Below, piece by piece: positions 34,385-43,239 of a stretch of DNA of 64,000 nt (position 1 is the first letter of the stretch; each line of letters starts with the position of its first letter). Origin of the DNA: Rhizobium sp. Q54 (GTDB taxonomy: Bacteria > Pseudomonadota > Alphaproteobacteria > Rhizobiales > Aestuariivirgaceae); the NCBI GenBank assembly GCA_945889445.1, contig CAMDBX010000007.1, positions 1 through 64,000 of the forward strand. The letters are read 5' to 3'. The notes under the pieces were generated by a model. The model saw only the letters and a program-made list of their open reading frames with translations. It did no database searches and was not told where the DNA came from. The position numbers and the translations under genes were made by a program.

Positions 34385-35779
34385 TTATTCTCCCGCCTGC
34401 GCGATGGGGGTGATGCCCGCCGTGCGCGTGGGCCCGATCTGGCTGATGTCGATGTGGTCTTCCGGCGCCCGCGACATGAGCCGGAGCGCATAGAACGTGC
34501 CTGCACCGAACACGAAGAAATAGACGATCACGAAGCCCATCAGAGAATAGCCCACGGCATCGGCGCGGAGTCCCGAGGCGCTGTCGGATGTGCGCAGCAG
34601 GCCATAGACGGTATAGGGCTGGCGCCCCACCTCGGTGGTGATCCAGCCGCACAGAACGGCAAGGAAGCCCGCCGGGCCCATCGCCACGGCGGCACGATGC
34701 AGCCAGGGCCAGTCGAAGAGGTGGCCCTTCAGGCGGGCAAGGCCGGACCACAGGCCGAGAATGAGCATCAGCATGCCCACGCCCACCATGATGCGGAAAC
34801 TCCAGAAGACGATGGCCGCCGGGGGCCGCTCGTTCTTCGGAAAGGCATCGAGGCCGATCAGCGGCGTGTCGAGGCTGTGGGTGAGGATCAGCGAGCCGAG
34901 CAGCGGGATCTCCACGGCATAGTTCGTGGTGCTCGTCGCCTCGTCCGGCATGCCGAACAGGATGAGCGGCGCGCGGCCATCCGGATAGGTCTCGAAGTGC
35001 CCTTCGATGGCGGCAATCTTGGCCGGCTGATAGGCCAGCGTGTTGAGGCCGTGCGCATCGCCTGCGAAGAGCTGGATCGGCGTCACCAGCAGCGCCATCC
35101 ACATCGCCATGGAGAACATGACGCGCGCCCCGCGATTTGCAGGCTGCTTCAGCAGGTGCCATGCGCCCGCGGCGCCAACCACGAACGCGGTGGTGAGGTA
35201 GGCCGCAAGCACCATGTGCACGAAGCGATAGGGGAACGATGGGTTGAAGATGATGGCAAGCCAGTCCTCCGGCACGAACTGGCCTTGCGCGTTGACGGAG
35301 TAGCCCTGCGGCGTCTGCATCCAGCTGTTGACGCTGAGGATCCAGAAGGCGGAGAGCAGGGTGCCGCCAGCCACGATGGCGGTGGCCAGCATGTGCAGGC
35401 CCTCGCCCACCCGCCTGCGGCCGAACAGCATGATGCCGAGGAAGCCCGCCTCGAGGAAGAAGGCGGTCAGCACCTCATAGCCGATGAGAGGCCCAAGCAC
35501 CGGGCCCACCTTGTCCGCGAAGACGGGCCAGTTGGTGCCGAACTGATAGGACATCACCACGCCGGACACGACGCCCATGCCGAAGACCACGGCGAACACC
35601 GTCTTCCATTGCTCGAACAGGGAAAGATAGACTTCGTCGCGCGTCCACAACCACAAGCCGTTGAGCACCGCGAGGTAGCTGGCGAGGCCGATGGTGAAGG
35701 CGGGGAAAATGATGTGCGCCGAGACGGTGAAGGCGAATTGCATTCGCGCCAGGTCGAGTGCGGAGATGTCGCTCAGCAT
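34385..35779 (-). CDS. cydA: Cytochrome bd-type ubiquinol oxidase subunit I (CioA-like)
   Basis: A 464-aa heme b558/b595/d subunit. Features: FTVSAHIIFPAFTIGLA near the N-terminus with the high-spin heme ligand His, RFVHMVLAAYLTTAF with the b558 His, and GWITTEVGRQPYTVYG in the quinol-side loop. The protein is about 60 residues shorter than E. coli CydA, largely in the Q-loop, which is typical of the cyanide-insensitive (CioA) branch. It heads the operon; no clear FNR box was found upstream. Confidence 0.94.
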   Translation of the reverse strand: MLSDISALDLARMQFAFTVSAHIIFPAFTIGLASYLAVLNGLWLWTRDEVYLSLFEQWKTVFAVVFGMGVVSGVVMSYQFGTNWPVFADKVGPVLGPLIGYEVLTAFFLEAGFLGIMLFGRRRVGEGLHMLATAIVAGGTLLSAFWILSVNSWMQTPQGYSVNAQGQFVPEDWLAIIFNPSFPYRFVHMVLAAYLTTAFVVGAAGAWHLLKQPANRGARVMFSMAMWMALLVTPIQLFAGDAHGLNTLAYQPAKIAAIEGHFETYPDGRAPLILFGMPDEATSTTNYAVEIPLLGSLILTHSLDTPLIGLDAFPKNERPPAAIVFWSFRIMVGVGMLMLILGLWSGLARLKGHLFDWPWLHRAAVAMGPAGFLAVLCGWITTEVGRQPYTVYGLLRTSDSASGLRADAVGYSLMGFVIVYFFVFGAGTFYALRLMSRAPEDHIDISQIGPTRTAGITPIAQAGE

Positions 35780-35916
35780 GGTGATGGCCTGTTCCCGGCC
35801 TCGAACCCGTCTTCCACTGCCGACGTCCCCCCGGTTGCGCCTTCGTCAAGCCTGACCTTAGCGCTCACGGCAGCGCGTTGACATGTTATCTTTGATCACA
35901 CCTTTGGGCCGGCCGC

Positions 35917-36375
35917 TCATTCCACTGGCTGGAAGTTCTTGGGGTCCCGCAGGAGTTCGGATGCCTTGATGACATTGCGGCCATCGGGCGTTTCCGGGTC
36001 GAAGATGGTGTCCTGCGGCCCCGCCACCGACAGCACCCGGCCATCGCCGCGGAACACCGTCTCGCCAAAGGGCGGTGGCTCGTCCGGATTCTGGGCGGCA
36101 TCCCACTTGTCGGCAGGGAAGTAATAGGCGCTGAACAGGATGGTCTTGTCGCCGCCTTCGGGCTGGTAATAGACCAGCACGGAGGCGCGTGCCCCCGCCG
36201 CCTCGACCTGTTCGGCCCAAGTGCCGGTGAGAGGCCCGGTGGAGAGGCGGGATGCGATCTCCGGCGGGGCCACGAAGCCATAGGGGATCGGCGACAATGC
36301 CAGCCACGCCATTTCCGCCCTGGCAGGCAAGGCAGCGGCGAGCAGGAGGAATAGTCCAGTCAGGATCGTTTTCAT
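35917..36375 (-). CDS. Exported hypothetical protein
   Basis: A 152-aa precursor with a signal peptide (MKTILTGLFLLLAAALPARA) and a soluble mature part containing LSPIPYGFVAPPEIASRL, a central SVLVYYQPEGGDKTILFSAYYF block and KASELLRDPKNFQPVE at the end. It lies about 137 bases upstream of cydA on the same strand but probably has its own promoter. It is not a recognised enzyme. The longer upstream frame lacks a ribosome site. Confidence 0.65.
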   Translation of the reverse strand: MKTILTGLFLLLAAALPARAEMAWLALSPIPYGFVAPPEIASRLSTGPLTGTWAEQVEAAGARASVLVYYQPEGGDKTILFSAYYFPADKWDAAQNPDEPPPFGETVFRGDGRVLSVAGPQDTIFDPETPDGRNVIKASELLRDPKNFQPVE

Positions 36376-36506
36376 GACGGGTTGCCTAGCGCAAGTTGAG
36401 CCCGCGGGCAAATCGACACTGCCGAACGCCGGAGGGCGCTACCCTAAAGACAATCTTAACCATGTTGCGCAATCGTTTGTTATCAACTCGAGAACGGTTC
36501 AGCGCC

Positions 36507-37070
36507 ATGTCCGACCAAGTCCTCGTCCAACTCCCTTCGTTTGTGGCCTATGTCGAATCCGGCCGTGCGCCGCGCTGGACGATGGGGCTGGCGGATATCC
36601 ATGGCTTTCTCACCGCGCTGTCCATGGTGGGGCCTTGGTCGGATGCCGACTGGATGAGTTGGATCTGGTCCGGCGAGACGCCGGAATTCAGCTCTGGGGA
36701 AGAGCAATGGAACGTTTTGGCCGAACTCATCGCCTTTGAGGAGCATGTTCGCGCCAATCTCGACGGCTACCGCCCTTTGAGTGTCACCACCCTTCCGCAT
36801 GCCGGGGACGGCTGGTACTTCGTTGCCGACTGGGCCGAGGGCTTCCTGCAGGCTATCGAGGCCAATCCGCAGCCCTGGCAGAAGGCGGTGGATGAGGCGG
36901 AGGTGTCGCTCTCCGTCGTGCTGGGCACGTGCTACCACAATCATGATGATGAAAACGCCGGTTACGTTGGTCTCGCGGCGCTCGACGAGATCAACTATCA
37001 CATCCGCAACCTGCACCGCGTGATGCAGAAGGCGGCGAACTCCGCGGACGCGATCGCCAACGCCGCCTGA
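36507..37070 (+). CDS. UPF0149 (YecA/YgfB) family protein
   Basis: A 187-aa protein with the family hallmarks GLADIHGFLTALSMVGP near the N-terminus and WAEGFLQAIEANPQPW in the second half; the C-terminal part is acidic and rich in His/Asn. Here the typical YecA C-terminal SEC-C zinc motif is missing. Function is poorly known. The ATG at 36507 is preferred; an in-frame ATG at 36462 is possible. A TAAA-N7-TTAAC sequence, one base off a CtrA box, lies about 55 bases upstream. Confidence 0.75.
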   Translation: MSDQVLVQLPSFVAYVESGRAPRWTMGLADIHGFLTALSMVGPWSDADWMSWIWSGETPEFSSGEEQWNVLAELIAFEEHVRANLDGYRPLSVTTLPHAGDGWYFVADWAEGFLQAIEANPQPWQKAVDEAEVSLSVVLGTCYHNHDDENAGYVGLAALDEINYHIRNLHRVMQKAANSADAIANAA

Positions 37071-37112
37071 CACCGCTTGAGCCGCGGTCACGCCTCGTCC
37101 TAGGATCGGCAG

Positions 37113-38093
37113 ATGACCGGGATAGGGGCATCACACACAAAACGACTGCGCGTCATGCTGCTTGGTGCGACCGGCACCATCGGGCGCGCCACGGCGCGCG
37201 CGCTGCATGATGACGGCCATGACGTGGTCTGCGTCGTCAGGCCCGGCGCGCCGGCACTTCCGGATGGGGTCGTGGCGCGGGTGGGGCAGGTGACCGACCA
37301 GAACTCGCTTCGCCAGGACGGCTTCCGAGGCGAGGCGTTCGACGTTCTCGTGTCCTGCCTCGCCTCGCGAAGCGGCGCGCCGAAGGACGCCTGGGCCATC
37401 GATCACGATGCGCATGTCTCAGCCCTTGCCGAAGCCAGGCGGGCAGGGGTGGGCCATGTGGTGCTGCTTTCGGCCATCTGCGTCCAGAAGCCGAAGCTCG
37501 CCTTCCAGCACGCCAAGCTTGCCTTCGAGAAGGTGCTGCTGGAGTCGGGCCTCGCCTGCTCCATCGTCCGGCCCACTGCCTATTTCAAGTCGCTGTCCGG
37601 CCAGATCAGCCGTGTGCGCAAGGGCAAGTCCTTCCTGCTCTTCGGCGATGGGCGCCTCACGGCAACCAAGCCGATCAGTGACGGCGATCTCGGACGCTAT
37701 CTCGCACTGTGCCTGCGCGATCCATCTTTGCGCGGCATCCTGCCCATCGGTGGGCCGGGCCCCGCCTTCACGCCGCGCGAGCAGGGCGACTGGCTCTTCG
37801 CCATGCTCGGCCAGACGCCACGTTTCCGTGCCGTGCCGGTGGCGCTGCTCGACAGCATCATCTCAGGGCTCACGGTTCTTGGTGCTTTGTCGCCACGGCT
37901 CAAGGCCAAGGCAGAGCTTGCCCGGATCGGCCGCTACTACGCGACAGAATCCATGCTGGTGTGGGATGAGGCTTCAGGCCGCTATCTTGCAGATGCCACG
38001 CCGTCCTTCGGCACCGAGACCCTGCGCGAGCACTATGCGCAAATCATCGCGGGGGCACCGGAACAGGACCTTGGCGCCCACCGCGTGTTCTGA
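37113..38093 (+). CDS. bciA: Divinyl chlorophyllide/protochlorophyllide a 8-vinyl-reductase
   Basis: A 326-aa atypical SDR that reduces the C8 vinyl group during (bacterio)chlorophyll synthesis. The family run is very clear: VMLLGATGTIGRATAR, VSCLASRSGAPKDAWAIDH, HVVLLSAICVQKPKLAFQHA, IVRPTAYFKSLSGQ, LTATKPISDGDLGRY, LPIGGPGPAFTPREQG and IGRYYATESMLVWDE. AGGA stands 7 bases upstream. No other photosynthesis gene lies in the window, so it is away from any main cluster. Its stop abuts the convergent STAS gene (TGATCA). Confidence 0.88.
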   Translation: MTGIGASHTKRLRVMLLGATGTIGRATARALHDDGHDVVCVVRPGAPALPDGVVARVGQVTDQNSLRQDGFRGEAFDVLVSCLASRSGAPKDAWAIDHDAHVSALAEARRAGVGHVVLLSAICVQKPKLAFQHAKLAFEKVLLESGLACSIVRPTAYFKSLSGQISRVRKGKSFLLFGDGRLTATKPISDGDLGRYLALCLRDPSLRGILPIGGPGPAFTPREQGDWLFAMLGQTPRFRAVPVALLDSIISGLTVLGALSPRLKAKAELARIGRYYATESMLVWDEASGRYLADATPSFGTETLREHYAQIIAGAPEQDLGAHRVF

Positions 38094-38432
38094 TCAGACG
38101 ATGACGAGTTCGACGCCCTTGTGCAGCTTCTGCAGGTTGGGAAGCGACTTGGACTGCCACGGAATCTTGCTGGAGCCCACCACCTTCACCGGCATGTCGG
38201 GATGCTTCCTGAGTTCGATGGTGAACTTGGCGAGGAGGTTGATGCCGGAGCTGTTGAGGAATTCGAGCTGGGTGAGATCCAGAACGACGTTCTGCGGCTT
38301 CTCGGCAAGCACTTGCTGCATCAGTTCGAGGATCGGCTGGTAGGCATCCGTCCCCGACAGGCGGAGCGTTCCTTCATAGTGGATTATGGAACCTTCGTTC
38401 CACACATTGTATTCGCCGGTCTTGATTTCCAT
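38094..38432 (-). CDS. STAS domain protein (anti-sigma factor antagonist type)
   Basis: A 112-aa single STAS domain. The switch site is DLTQLEFLNSSGINLLAKF, with a serine positioned for phosphorylation by a GHKL kinase and dephosphorylation by a PP2C phosphatase. It is the last gene of the 43028-38094 cluster, next to such a GHKL protein and a SpoIIE phosphatase, so it is probably their switch partner. ATG 38430-38432 is preferred over an upstream TTG that crowds the ribosome site. Confidence 0.85.
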   Translation of the reverse strand: MEIKTGEYNVWNEGSIIHYEGTLRLSGTDAYQPILELMQQVLAEKPQNVVLDLTQLEFLNSSGINLLAKFTIELRKHPDMPVKVVGSSKIPWQSKSLPNLQKLHKGVELVIV

Positions 38433-38452
38433 GTGAGGCAAACCTTTGGAGT

Positions 38453-38998
38453 TCAGTTAAGGGTGAGGGCCGCGTGGGTGCTCAGCATCACCGCGCCGCC
38501 CGTTGCAGAAGAGCGGAAGTCCCAGCCGAGACGCGCTCCGTAATCATTCATCAGCGTGAGAAGTCCAAGGCCGGAGCCCGAAGAATTCTCGTCTGCCGCA
38601 TTGGCCTCGATCCGCTCGATCAGCAGCTCGCCGGGGTCACGCGACGTGATTTCCTCGATCAGCGCCTGGAAGCGGCTCGCCACCTCGGCCTCGGTATCAT
38701 TGCTGACGGTGAGTTCGAAATTGCCCTGGTGCAACGAGCAGTCGACGGAGATCGTGCCCGGCACCCGGAACTTGATGGCGTTCTCCAGCAGTTCGTTCAC
38801 CAGATAGACGATCGAGTGCCGGGCTTCATTGTAGTCTGCTCCTTGCTTGGCATGGTGAAGCGCGAAGACGTCGCCAAGGAATTCGCAGGTCTCGCTGGCG
38901 TGCTGCCAGCTGACGCCCAGAGGGCCATCCGAAATGGTGATCCGCATGGCAAAGGCCCCGGACCCGTTAATGCGCGCAGTGTCTCCGAATGTCTTCAT
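38453..38998 (-). CDS. GHKL ATP-binding protein (anti-sigma/switch kinase-like, slr1658 type)
   Basis: A 181-aa protein with an intact Bergerat fold: N-box VNELLENAIKF near residue 70 and a G-box SSGSGLGLLTLMNDYG near residue 140. It resembles the slr1658/SiaB-like group that phosphorylates STAS-type antagonists. No phosphoacceptor histidine or transmembrane part is present. It stands between the STAS gene (20 bases) and the membrane SpoIIE phosphatase gene (3 bases), giving a full kinase/antagonist/phosphatase trio. Confidence 0.8.
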   Translation of the reverse strand: MKTFGDTARINGSGAFAMRITISDGPLGVSWQHASETCEFLGDVFALHHAKQGADYNEARHSIVYLVNELLENAIKFRVPGTISVDCSLHQGNFELTVSNDTEAEVASRFQALIEEITSRDPGELLIERIEANAADENSSGSGLGLLTLMNDYGARLGWDFRSSATGGAVMLSTHAALTLN

Positions 38999-39001
38999 GA
39001 T

Positions 39002-41374
39002 TCACCTGTGCTTGAGGACGACGAGGGTGATGTCATCGTGAACTTTCTGCTTGCCGATATGTGCCCGGACATCGGCGATGATTGCCGCGGCAATGCCTGA
39101 TGCACTTGCCTTGTGGGCGCGTTGCGCAGATGCGATCAGACTGTCGATGCCGTAGAGCCTGCCGTCCTCGCTCTCGGCCTCGGTGATGCCGTCGGTGAAC
39201 AGCACCATGGTGTCGCCCGTGTTGAAGGGTAACGTCGTGCTCGCCAGGAAGTCGTTGATGTTGGGCTCGAGGCCGATGGGGAAACCGAGATCCATCGTAT
39301 CAAGCCTTTCGACGCTGCCATTGTTGCGAATGACGATCACTTCCTCATGCTGGCCGGAGATGATGGCTTGATCGTTGGCATAGTCGACGAAGGCCAGGGA
39401 CAGGTGCCGGTCGGAGCGTGTACGCTCGACATTCTTGAAGATCGAGCGGTTGAGCACGTCGAGGAACTCGCGCGGATCAGTGACGCCACGTTCATAGAGC
39501 GCGCGGCTGACAGACTGCACCATGAGCATCAGCACGCCGCTTTCGACGCCGTGGCCGGTAACGTCGCCGATGCCGATCTTGGCGCCGCCGGGAATGTAGA
39601 GAACGTCGTAATAGTCGCCGCCCACCTCTTCGGCCGGTTCGGCGTAGCTGGCGATGTCGAGGTCCGGTATGCGCTCCAATTCGTCAGGTGTCGGCATCAC
39701 CATCAGCTGAATCTTGCGCGCCACGTCAAGTTCGGCGCCGAGCCGCAGGTTTTCATCCTTCATCCTGTCGTACAGGCGCTGGATTTCGTCATTGGCGGAG
39801 GCAAGCTGACTGGTGCGCTCGGCCACCCGGTGCTCCAGCATTTCCGTGTGCTCACGGATCTCGCGTGCCATGGAATTGAATGCCGTTCCGACGAGGGCAA
39901 CCTCGTCGCGGCCGCTCACCGGAACCTGGACGTTGTAGTCGCCCTTCGTCAGGCGCTTCGCGGCGTCAGCTAGTCCCACAAGCCCTGCGGTGAAGCGCCG
40001 CGACAACGGAACCGTCAGCGCCAGCGCCAGCGCCAGAAAGCCCAGCACCGAGGCCAGTATGCCTTTGACGATGCTGTTCGTGGCGCTGCTGATCTGCTTC
40101 TGGGCGCCATAGAGCGAGGCATAGATCTCGCTGTCCGGCACCACGAAGCCGAGCATCAGATTTTCCGCGGCGATGCCCTTGTTGGGTTGCCACATGTTCA
40201 TCGGCTCGATGGGGTGCATCACCACAAGCAGGCCCACGGGCTTGCCGTCCTTTTCCACGGTCACGTGGTCGATGGTGGTGGCGCCTTGCCGCGGGATGCG
40301 CAGATTCGCCACGTCCTTGAAGCTGCTCTTGAACAGGCTCCGCTCATGACCGGTGACGCCGGACCCGGTGGCCGCGACCTCCGTGAGGCCGAGCAATGCC
40401 TCGCCCTCCTTGGTCACGGTCAGCACATTGCCGTTCTGCTGGGAGAGGAATGCGAAGCCCGTCTGGGCGATCTTCACGTCTTCCACCAGCTTGGTGAGTT
40501 GATCGAGCGTCACGTCCATGGCCACCATGCCCGCGATCGCGTCGCGCGACTTGGTGTAGAGCGGGTGGAAATAGCTGACGATCAGCTTGCCGGTGATGGC
40601 ATCGACATAGGGAGCCAACACCGTGATATCGGTGGGAACCGGCCGCGACGCGGGGTCCTTCAGCCAGCCCTGCCAGGCCTCGTAGACGCCGGGGAAGAAG
40701 AAGTCCCACCAGTTCTGCTGGTTGTTGCCGGGGTAGAGCTTGTCGAAGGTCTGGGCTTGCTCGGAATAGGGCATGGTGCGCATGATCGGCCGTTCCTTGG
40801 GGCCGACGTAGTACATCTGTAGCTTGTCTTGCCCCGAAGCCATGAGAGATGGCACCACCAGGTCGAAGAATTGCGTGTTGCGCACCGCATCCACCACGTC
40901 GGGCCGCATGTTGCCCGCCGCGTCAAGCAGATAGCCCCACACGCTGATGACCGACGGCTCGCCCGACGCATTCTGGAGCCAGTTGGCATCGCGATTGTAT
41001 GTCAACTCGTCCCGGAAGTCGGGATAGCGTTCGAGGAACTGGCCGAGATCCTGGTTCAGTTCCGGATGGTCGATAAGGTCCTGGCTCAGCCTGGCCAGTG
41101 CCGTCACCTGGTCGAAGGTGCGGTTGAACATCAGCGTCGCGCGCTGTGCGGTCATGTCGATGTAGCGGGTGAGATACTCTTCATTCGCCTTGGTGAGGCC
41201 GCTCTCGATTTCCGCCGAAGCGTCATGCGACAGCTTGTTGACGTTCCACAGTGCAACCAGGCCGCCGCCCAGCAGTGACGCGATCACCAGCGCGCCCACC
41301 AGCGCGATGAACTTGGTGCGGGTGCTGGTGAGGAAGCTTCCCTTCACCGGCGAGCTGTCTGTTCCGCCGCTCAT
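39002..41374 (-). CDS. Membrane sensor phosphatase: Cache-like sensor, HAMP, SpoIIE/PP2C
   Basis: A 790-aa protein. TM1 is at about residues 22-46 (FIALVGALVIASLLGG...), followed by a roughly 370-residue periplasmic Cache-like region (LIVSYFHPLYTKSRDAIAG, GMVAMDVTLDQLTKLV), TM2 near 435, HAMP (about 455-510), a coiled linker and a C-terminal PP2C domain. Metal-binding residues are present in EEVGGDYYDVLYI, GIGDVTGHGVESG, VLFTDGITEAE and HDDITLVV. It resembles SiaA-type sensors: an external signal would trigger dephosphorylation of a STAS partner. It overlaps the methyltransferase gene by 4 nt. Confidence 0.88.
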   Translation of the reverse strand: MSGGTDSSPVKGSFLTSTRTKFIALVGALVIASLLGGGLVALWNVNKLSHDASAEIESGLTKANEEYLTRYIDMTAQRATLMFNRTFDQVTALARLSQDLIDHPELNQDLGQFLERYPDFRDELTYNRDANWLQNASGEPSVISVWGYLLDAAGNMRPDVVDAVRNTQFFDLVVPSLMASGQDKLQMYYVGPKERPIMRTMPYSEQAQTFDKLYPGNNQQNWWDFFFPGVYEAWQGWLKDPASRPVPTDITVLAPYVDAITGKLIVSYFHPLYTKSRDAIAGMVAMDVTLDQLTKLVEDVKIAQTGFAFLSQQNGNVLTVTKEGEALLGLTEVAATGSGVTGHERSLFKSSFKDVANLRIPRQGATTIDHVTVEKDGKPVGLLVVMHPIEPMNMWQPNKGIAAENLMLGFVVPDSEIYASLYGAQKQISSATNSIVKGILASVLGFLALALALTVPLSRRFTAGLVGLADAAKRLTKGDYNVQVPVSGRDEVALVGTAFNSMAREIREHTEMLEHRVAERTSQLASANDEIQRLYDRMKDENLRLGAELDVARKIQLMVMPTPDELERIPDLDIASYAEPAEEVGGDYYDVLYIPGGAKIGIGDVTGHGVESGVLMLMVQSVSRALYERGVTDPREFLDVLNRSIFKNVERTRSDRHLSLAFVDYANDQAIISGQHEEVIVIRNNGSVERLDTMDLGFPIGLEPNINDFLASTTLPFNTGDTMVLFTDGITEAESEDGRLYGIDSLIASAQRAHKASASGIAAAIIADVRAHIGKQKVHDDITLVVLKHR

Positions 41375-42540
41375 AACGGCTTCCGTCCGGAAGCGGCCCA
41401 GATCGGCCAGCCGGCATAGCCCTTGGGGTGCAGGGCGGCATAAATGTGGTCCTGGAATCCCTGCCGGAACTTGGCGACGAACTCGGGCGAGTCGCCGCGG
41501 TCACGCGCCATCTCGCCGGCGTAGACGTTCTCCCAGGACTGGATGATGTCCGCGAATCCTTGCGGGTCGCCATCGAGGTTGGTGACCATGAAGCTGTCCA
41601 TCTTGATGTCCTCGAAGCCCGCATCGATCAGGAAGCGGCGGCTCTTGGGGCCGAGCTCGATGTCCATCTTGTAGTCCGCCCACAGCCTCGCGACTTCATT
41701 GTAGGTCCACTGGATCGAGTCCGCGCGGGGTTCGCCCAGGCAGTGCGAGTTCTTCTCGTTGGTGACGTAAACCCGCCCGCCCGGCTTGCAGATGCGGTAG
41801 AGCTCCTTGAGGATCAACTCCGGCTTGTCGAACACCTGCAGCGAATGCCGGCAGGTGACGAAGTCGAACTGGCTGTCCTCCAAGATCATTTCCGACGCGT
41901 CGCCATAGACATACTCGATGTTGCTGACGCCGAAGTCCGCCGCAACCTTGCGCGCATAGTCGAGGCTCGTGCGCGAGTGGTCGAGTGCGATGATGCTGGC
42001 CGGGCTGAACTCCTTCTGCACAAGCACCGCGAAGTCGCCGATGCCGCAGCACACATCGGCCATGGCCATGCCGGGCCTGAGCCCGTGGCGTGGCAGAACG
42101 TGCCGCTCATGGGTCCATGTCAGCTTGGTCTGGGCGCGCAGGATCGGAATGAAGCCGCCCTCTTCGAGGTAGGACTGGCCGGGGTAGAAGTCCTGGTCAT
42201 ATTCATTGACGGACACGTTCGGCAGCCGGGACGCGAGCGGCAGGAACTTGCGCGTCGACCATCCCATCACGCTTGACGTCACCACTTCGACGCGCAGGTC
42301 GGACCGCTTGTCGCAGACCTGGGACACGAGATTGGTGATGACACGGAAGGCGACGTTGTTGAGCCGCGCCAGCCTCTTGACGTTCAGGTAGAAGGTGCCG
42401 CGGACCTTGCCCAGAGCGGCGTCCAGGGCTTCGGCGAGCGGCCTGATTTCTGCTTCGTTGCGCGGGCGCAGCTTGCCGGCGATGACGAATTCCTGGTTGT
42501 TCTCATTGAAACTGGCCTGGTAACTGCGATCGAGACTCAT
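41371..42540 (-). CDS. STAS-like domain fused to SAM-dependent methyltransferase
   Basis: A 389-aa fusion. Residues about 1-135 look like an slr1659-type STAS domain (GTFYLNVKRLARLNNVAFRV aligns with the switch helix). The usual serine is replaced: LNNVAF here, against LNSSGI in the STAS protein encoded at 38094-38432, so switching by phosphorylation at that place seems lost. Residues about 160-389 are a class I methyltransferase (MADVCCGIGDFAVLV, YGDASEMILEDSQFDFVTC, ICKPGGRVYVTNEK). The target is unknown. Start ATG 42538-42540; 4-nt overlaps on both sides show tight coupling in the operon. Confidence 0.75.
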   Translation of the reverse strand: MSLDRSYQASFNENNQEFVIAGKLRPRNEAEIRPLAEALDAALGKVRGTFYLNVKRLARLNNVAFRVITNLVSQVCDKRSDLRVEVVTSSVMGWSTRKFLPLASRLPNVSVNEYDQDFYPGQSYLEEGGFIPILRAQTKLTWTHERHVLPRHGLRPGMAMADVCCGIGDFAVLVQKEFSPASIIALDHSRTSLDYARKVAADFGVSNIEYVYGDASEMILEDSQFDFVTCRHSLQVFDKPELILKELYRICKPGGRVYVTNEKNSHCLGEPRADSIQWTYNEVARLWADYKMDIELGPKSRRFLIDAGFEDIKMDSFMVTNLDGDPQGFADIIQSWENVYAGEMARDRGDSPEFVAKFRQGFQDHIYAALHPKGYAGWPIWAASGRKPL

Positions 42541-43028
42541 GCTGCCGCTCCTTCGAGCGCCATCTCTGCCGCAAGCTTCAATCGGTTGCCGTTGTCCGGG
42601 ACAATGGAGATGCGCGCCCGGTAGTCGACCGCCACTTCGAGCAGGCCAAGGTGCGGGTCGGCGCTGCCCGGCGAGAACAGCGCCGAGTGATAGAGCTCCG
42701 CGACGTCCGGCCGCTTCAGCCTCTGTGCTGCCTCGCTGTAGAAGGTCAGTGTCGCCGCATCGCATGGAAGATCGAGTTCGATCACGTCCGCCTCGCCCGA
42801 GCGACTCACCCGGCAGCAAAAGTTACCCTCCGGCCCATGGTGGGCGAATGCAATCTCCAGAAGCTCGTTCAGAGCTGAACTCAACAGGTTTGCATAGAGC
42901 AGAGAGTCAGCCCGGTTGTGGCTCACCATCCGGGCCAGGTAGGAGGAGATGCGGTCGCAATGCAGCCACTCCGAGGCGAAGGCCTCGATGCCCATGGAGA
43001 TTTCGACTAGCGGTCTGTTGCCACTCAT
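42537..43028 (-). CDS. Degenerate GHKL-like protein at the head of the signalling operon
   Basis: A 163-aa soluble protein. The stretch NELLEIAFAHHGPEGNF resembles the N-box of the neighbouring GHKL kinase (NELLENAIKF), but the metal-binding second Asn is Ile and no glycine-rich ATP lid or G-box is visible. It may be a non-catalytic binding partner, for example of the STAS-like/methyltransferase fusion whose gene it overlaps. It is the first gene of the minus-strand cluster. Homology here rests on one short motif. Confidence 0.6.
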   Translation of the reverse strand: MSGNRPLVEISMGIEAFASEWLHCDRISSYLARMVSHNRADSLLYANLLSSALNELLEIAFAHHGPEGNFCCRVSRSGEADVIELDLPCDAATLTFYSEAAQRLKRPDVAELYHSALFSPGSADPHLGLLEVAVDYRARISIVPDNGNRLKLAAEMALEGAAA

Positions 43029-43239
43029 TCCCTTGATCCCGGCATGTCCTCAGGCGGCCCGGCGGCAGGGGCCATCGGCCGATCCGCAGAGGAGGTTTGC
43101 AAAACGTGAAGGTTACGACGGGTGCCGCCTTGCGGTGATGCTAGCGGCAGAGATTTGTCCGAACAAGGAAATTTAGCTTGCACCGGTGCTTGTCACGGCA
43201 CAGGTTCGCCGCAACTTGTCATCGTCAGGAGAGGCACAC

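Noticed and set aside
33285-35162. A 625-codon minus frame covering cydB and part of cydA
   Set aside because: It is another frame of the cyd genes; only its last 30 codons, from ATG 33377, are real (the DUF2474 peptide).
34067-35881. A 604-codon plus-strand frame opposite cydAB
   Set aside because: The translation is a His/Glu/Arg-rich mirror of the membrane-protein genes, with no recognisable fold.
35880-35905. ttgaca...tttgatcac before cydA, considered as an FNR site
   Set aside because: The halves are not in the TTGAY-N4-RTCAA arrangement.
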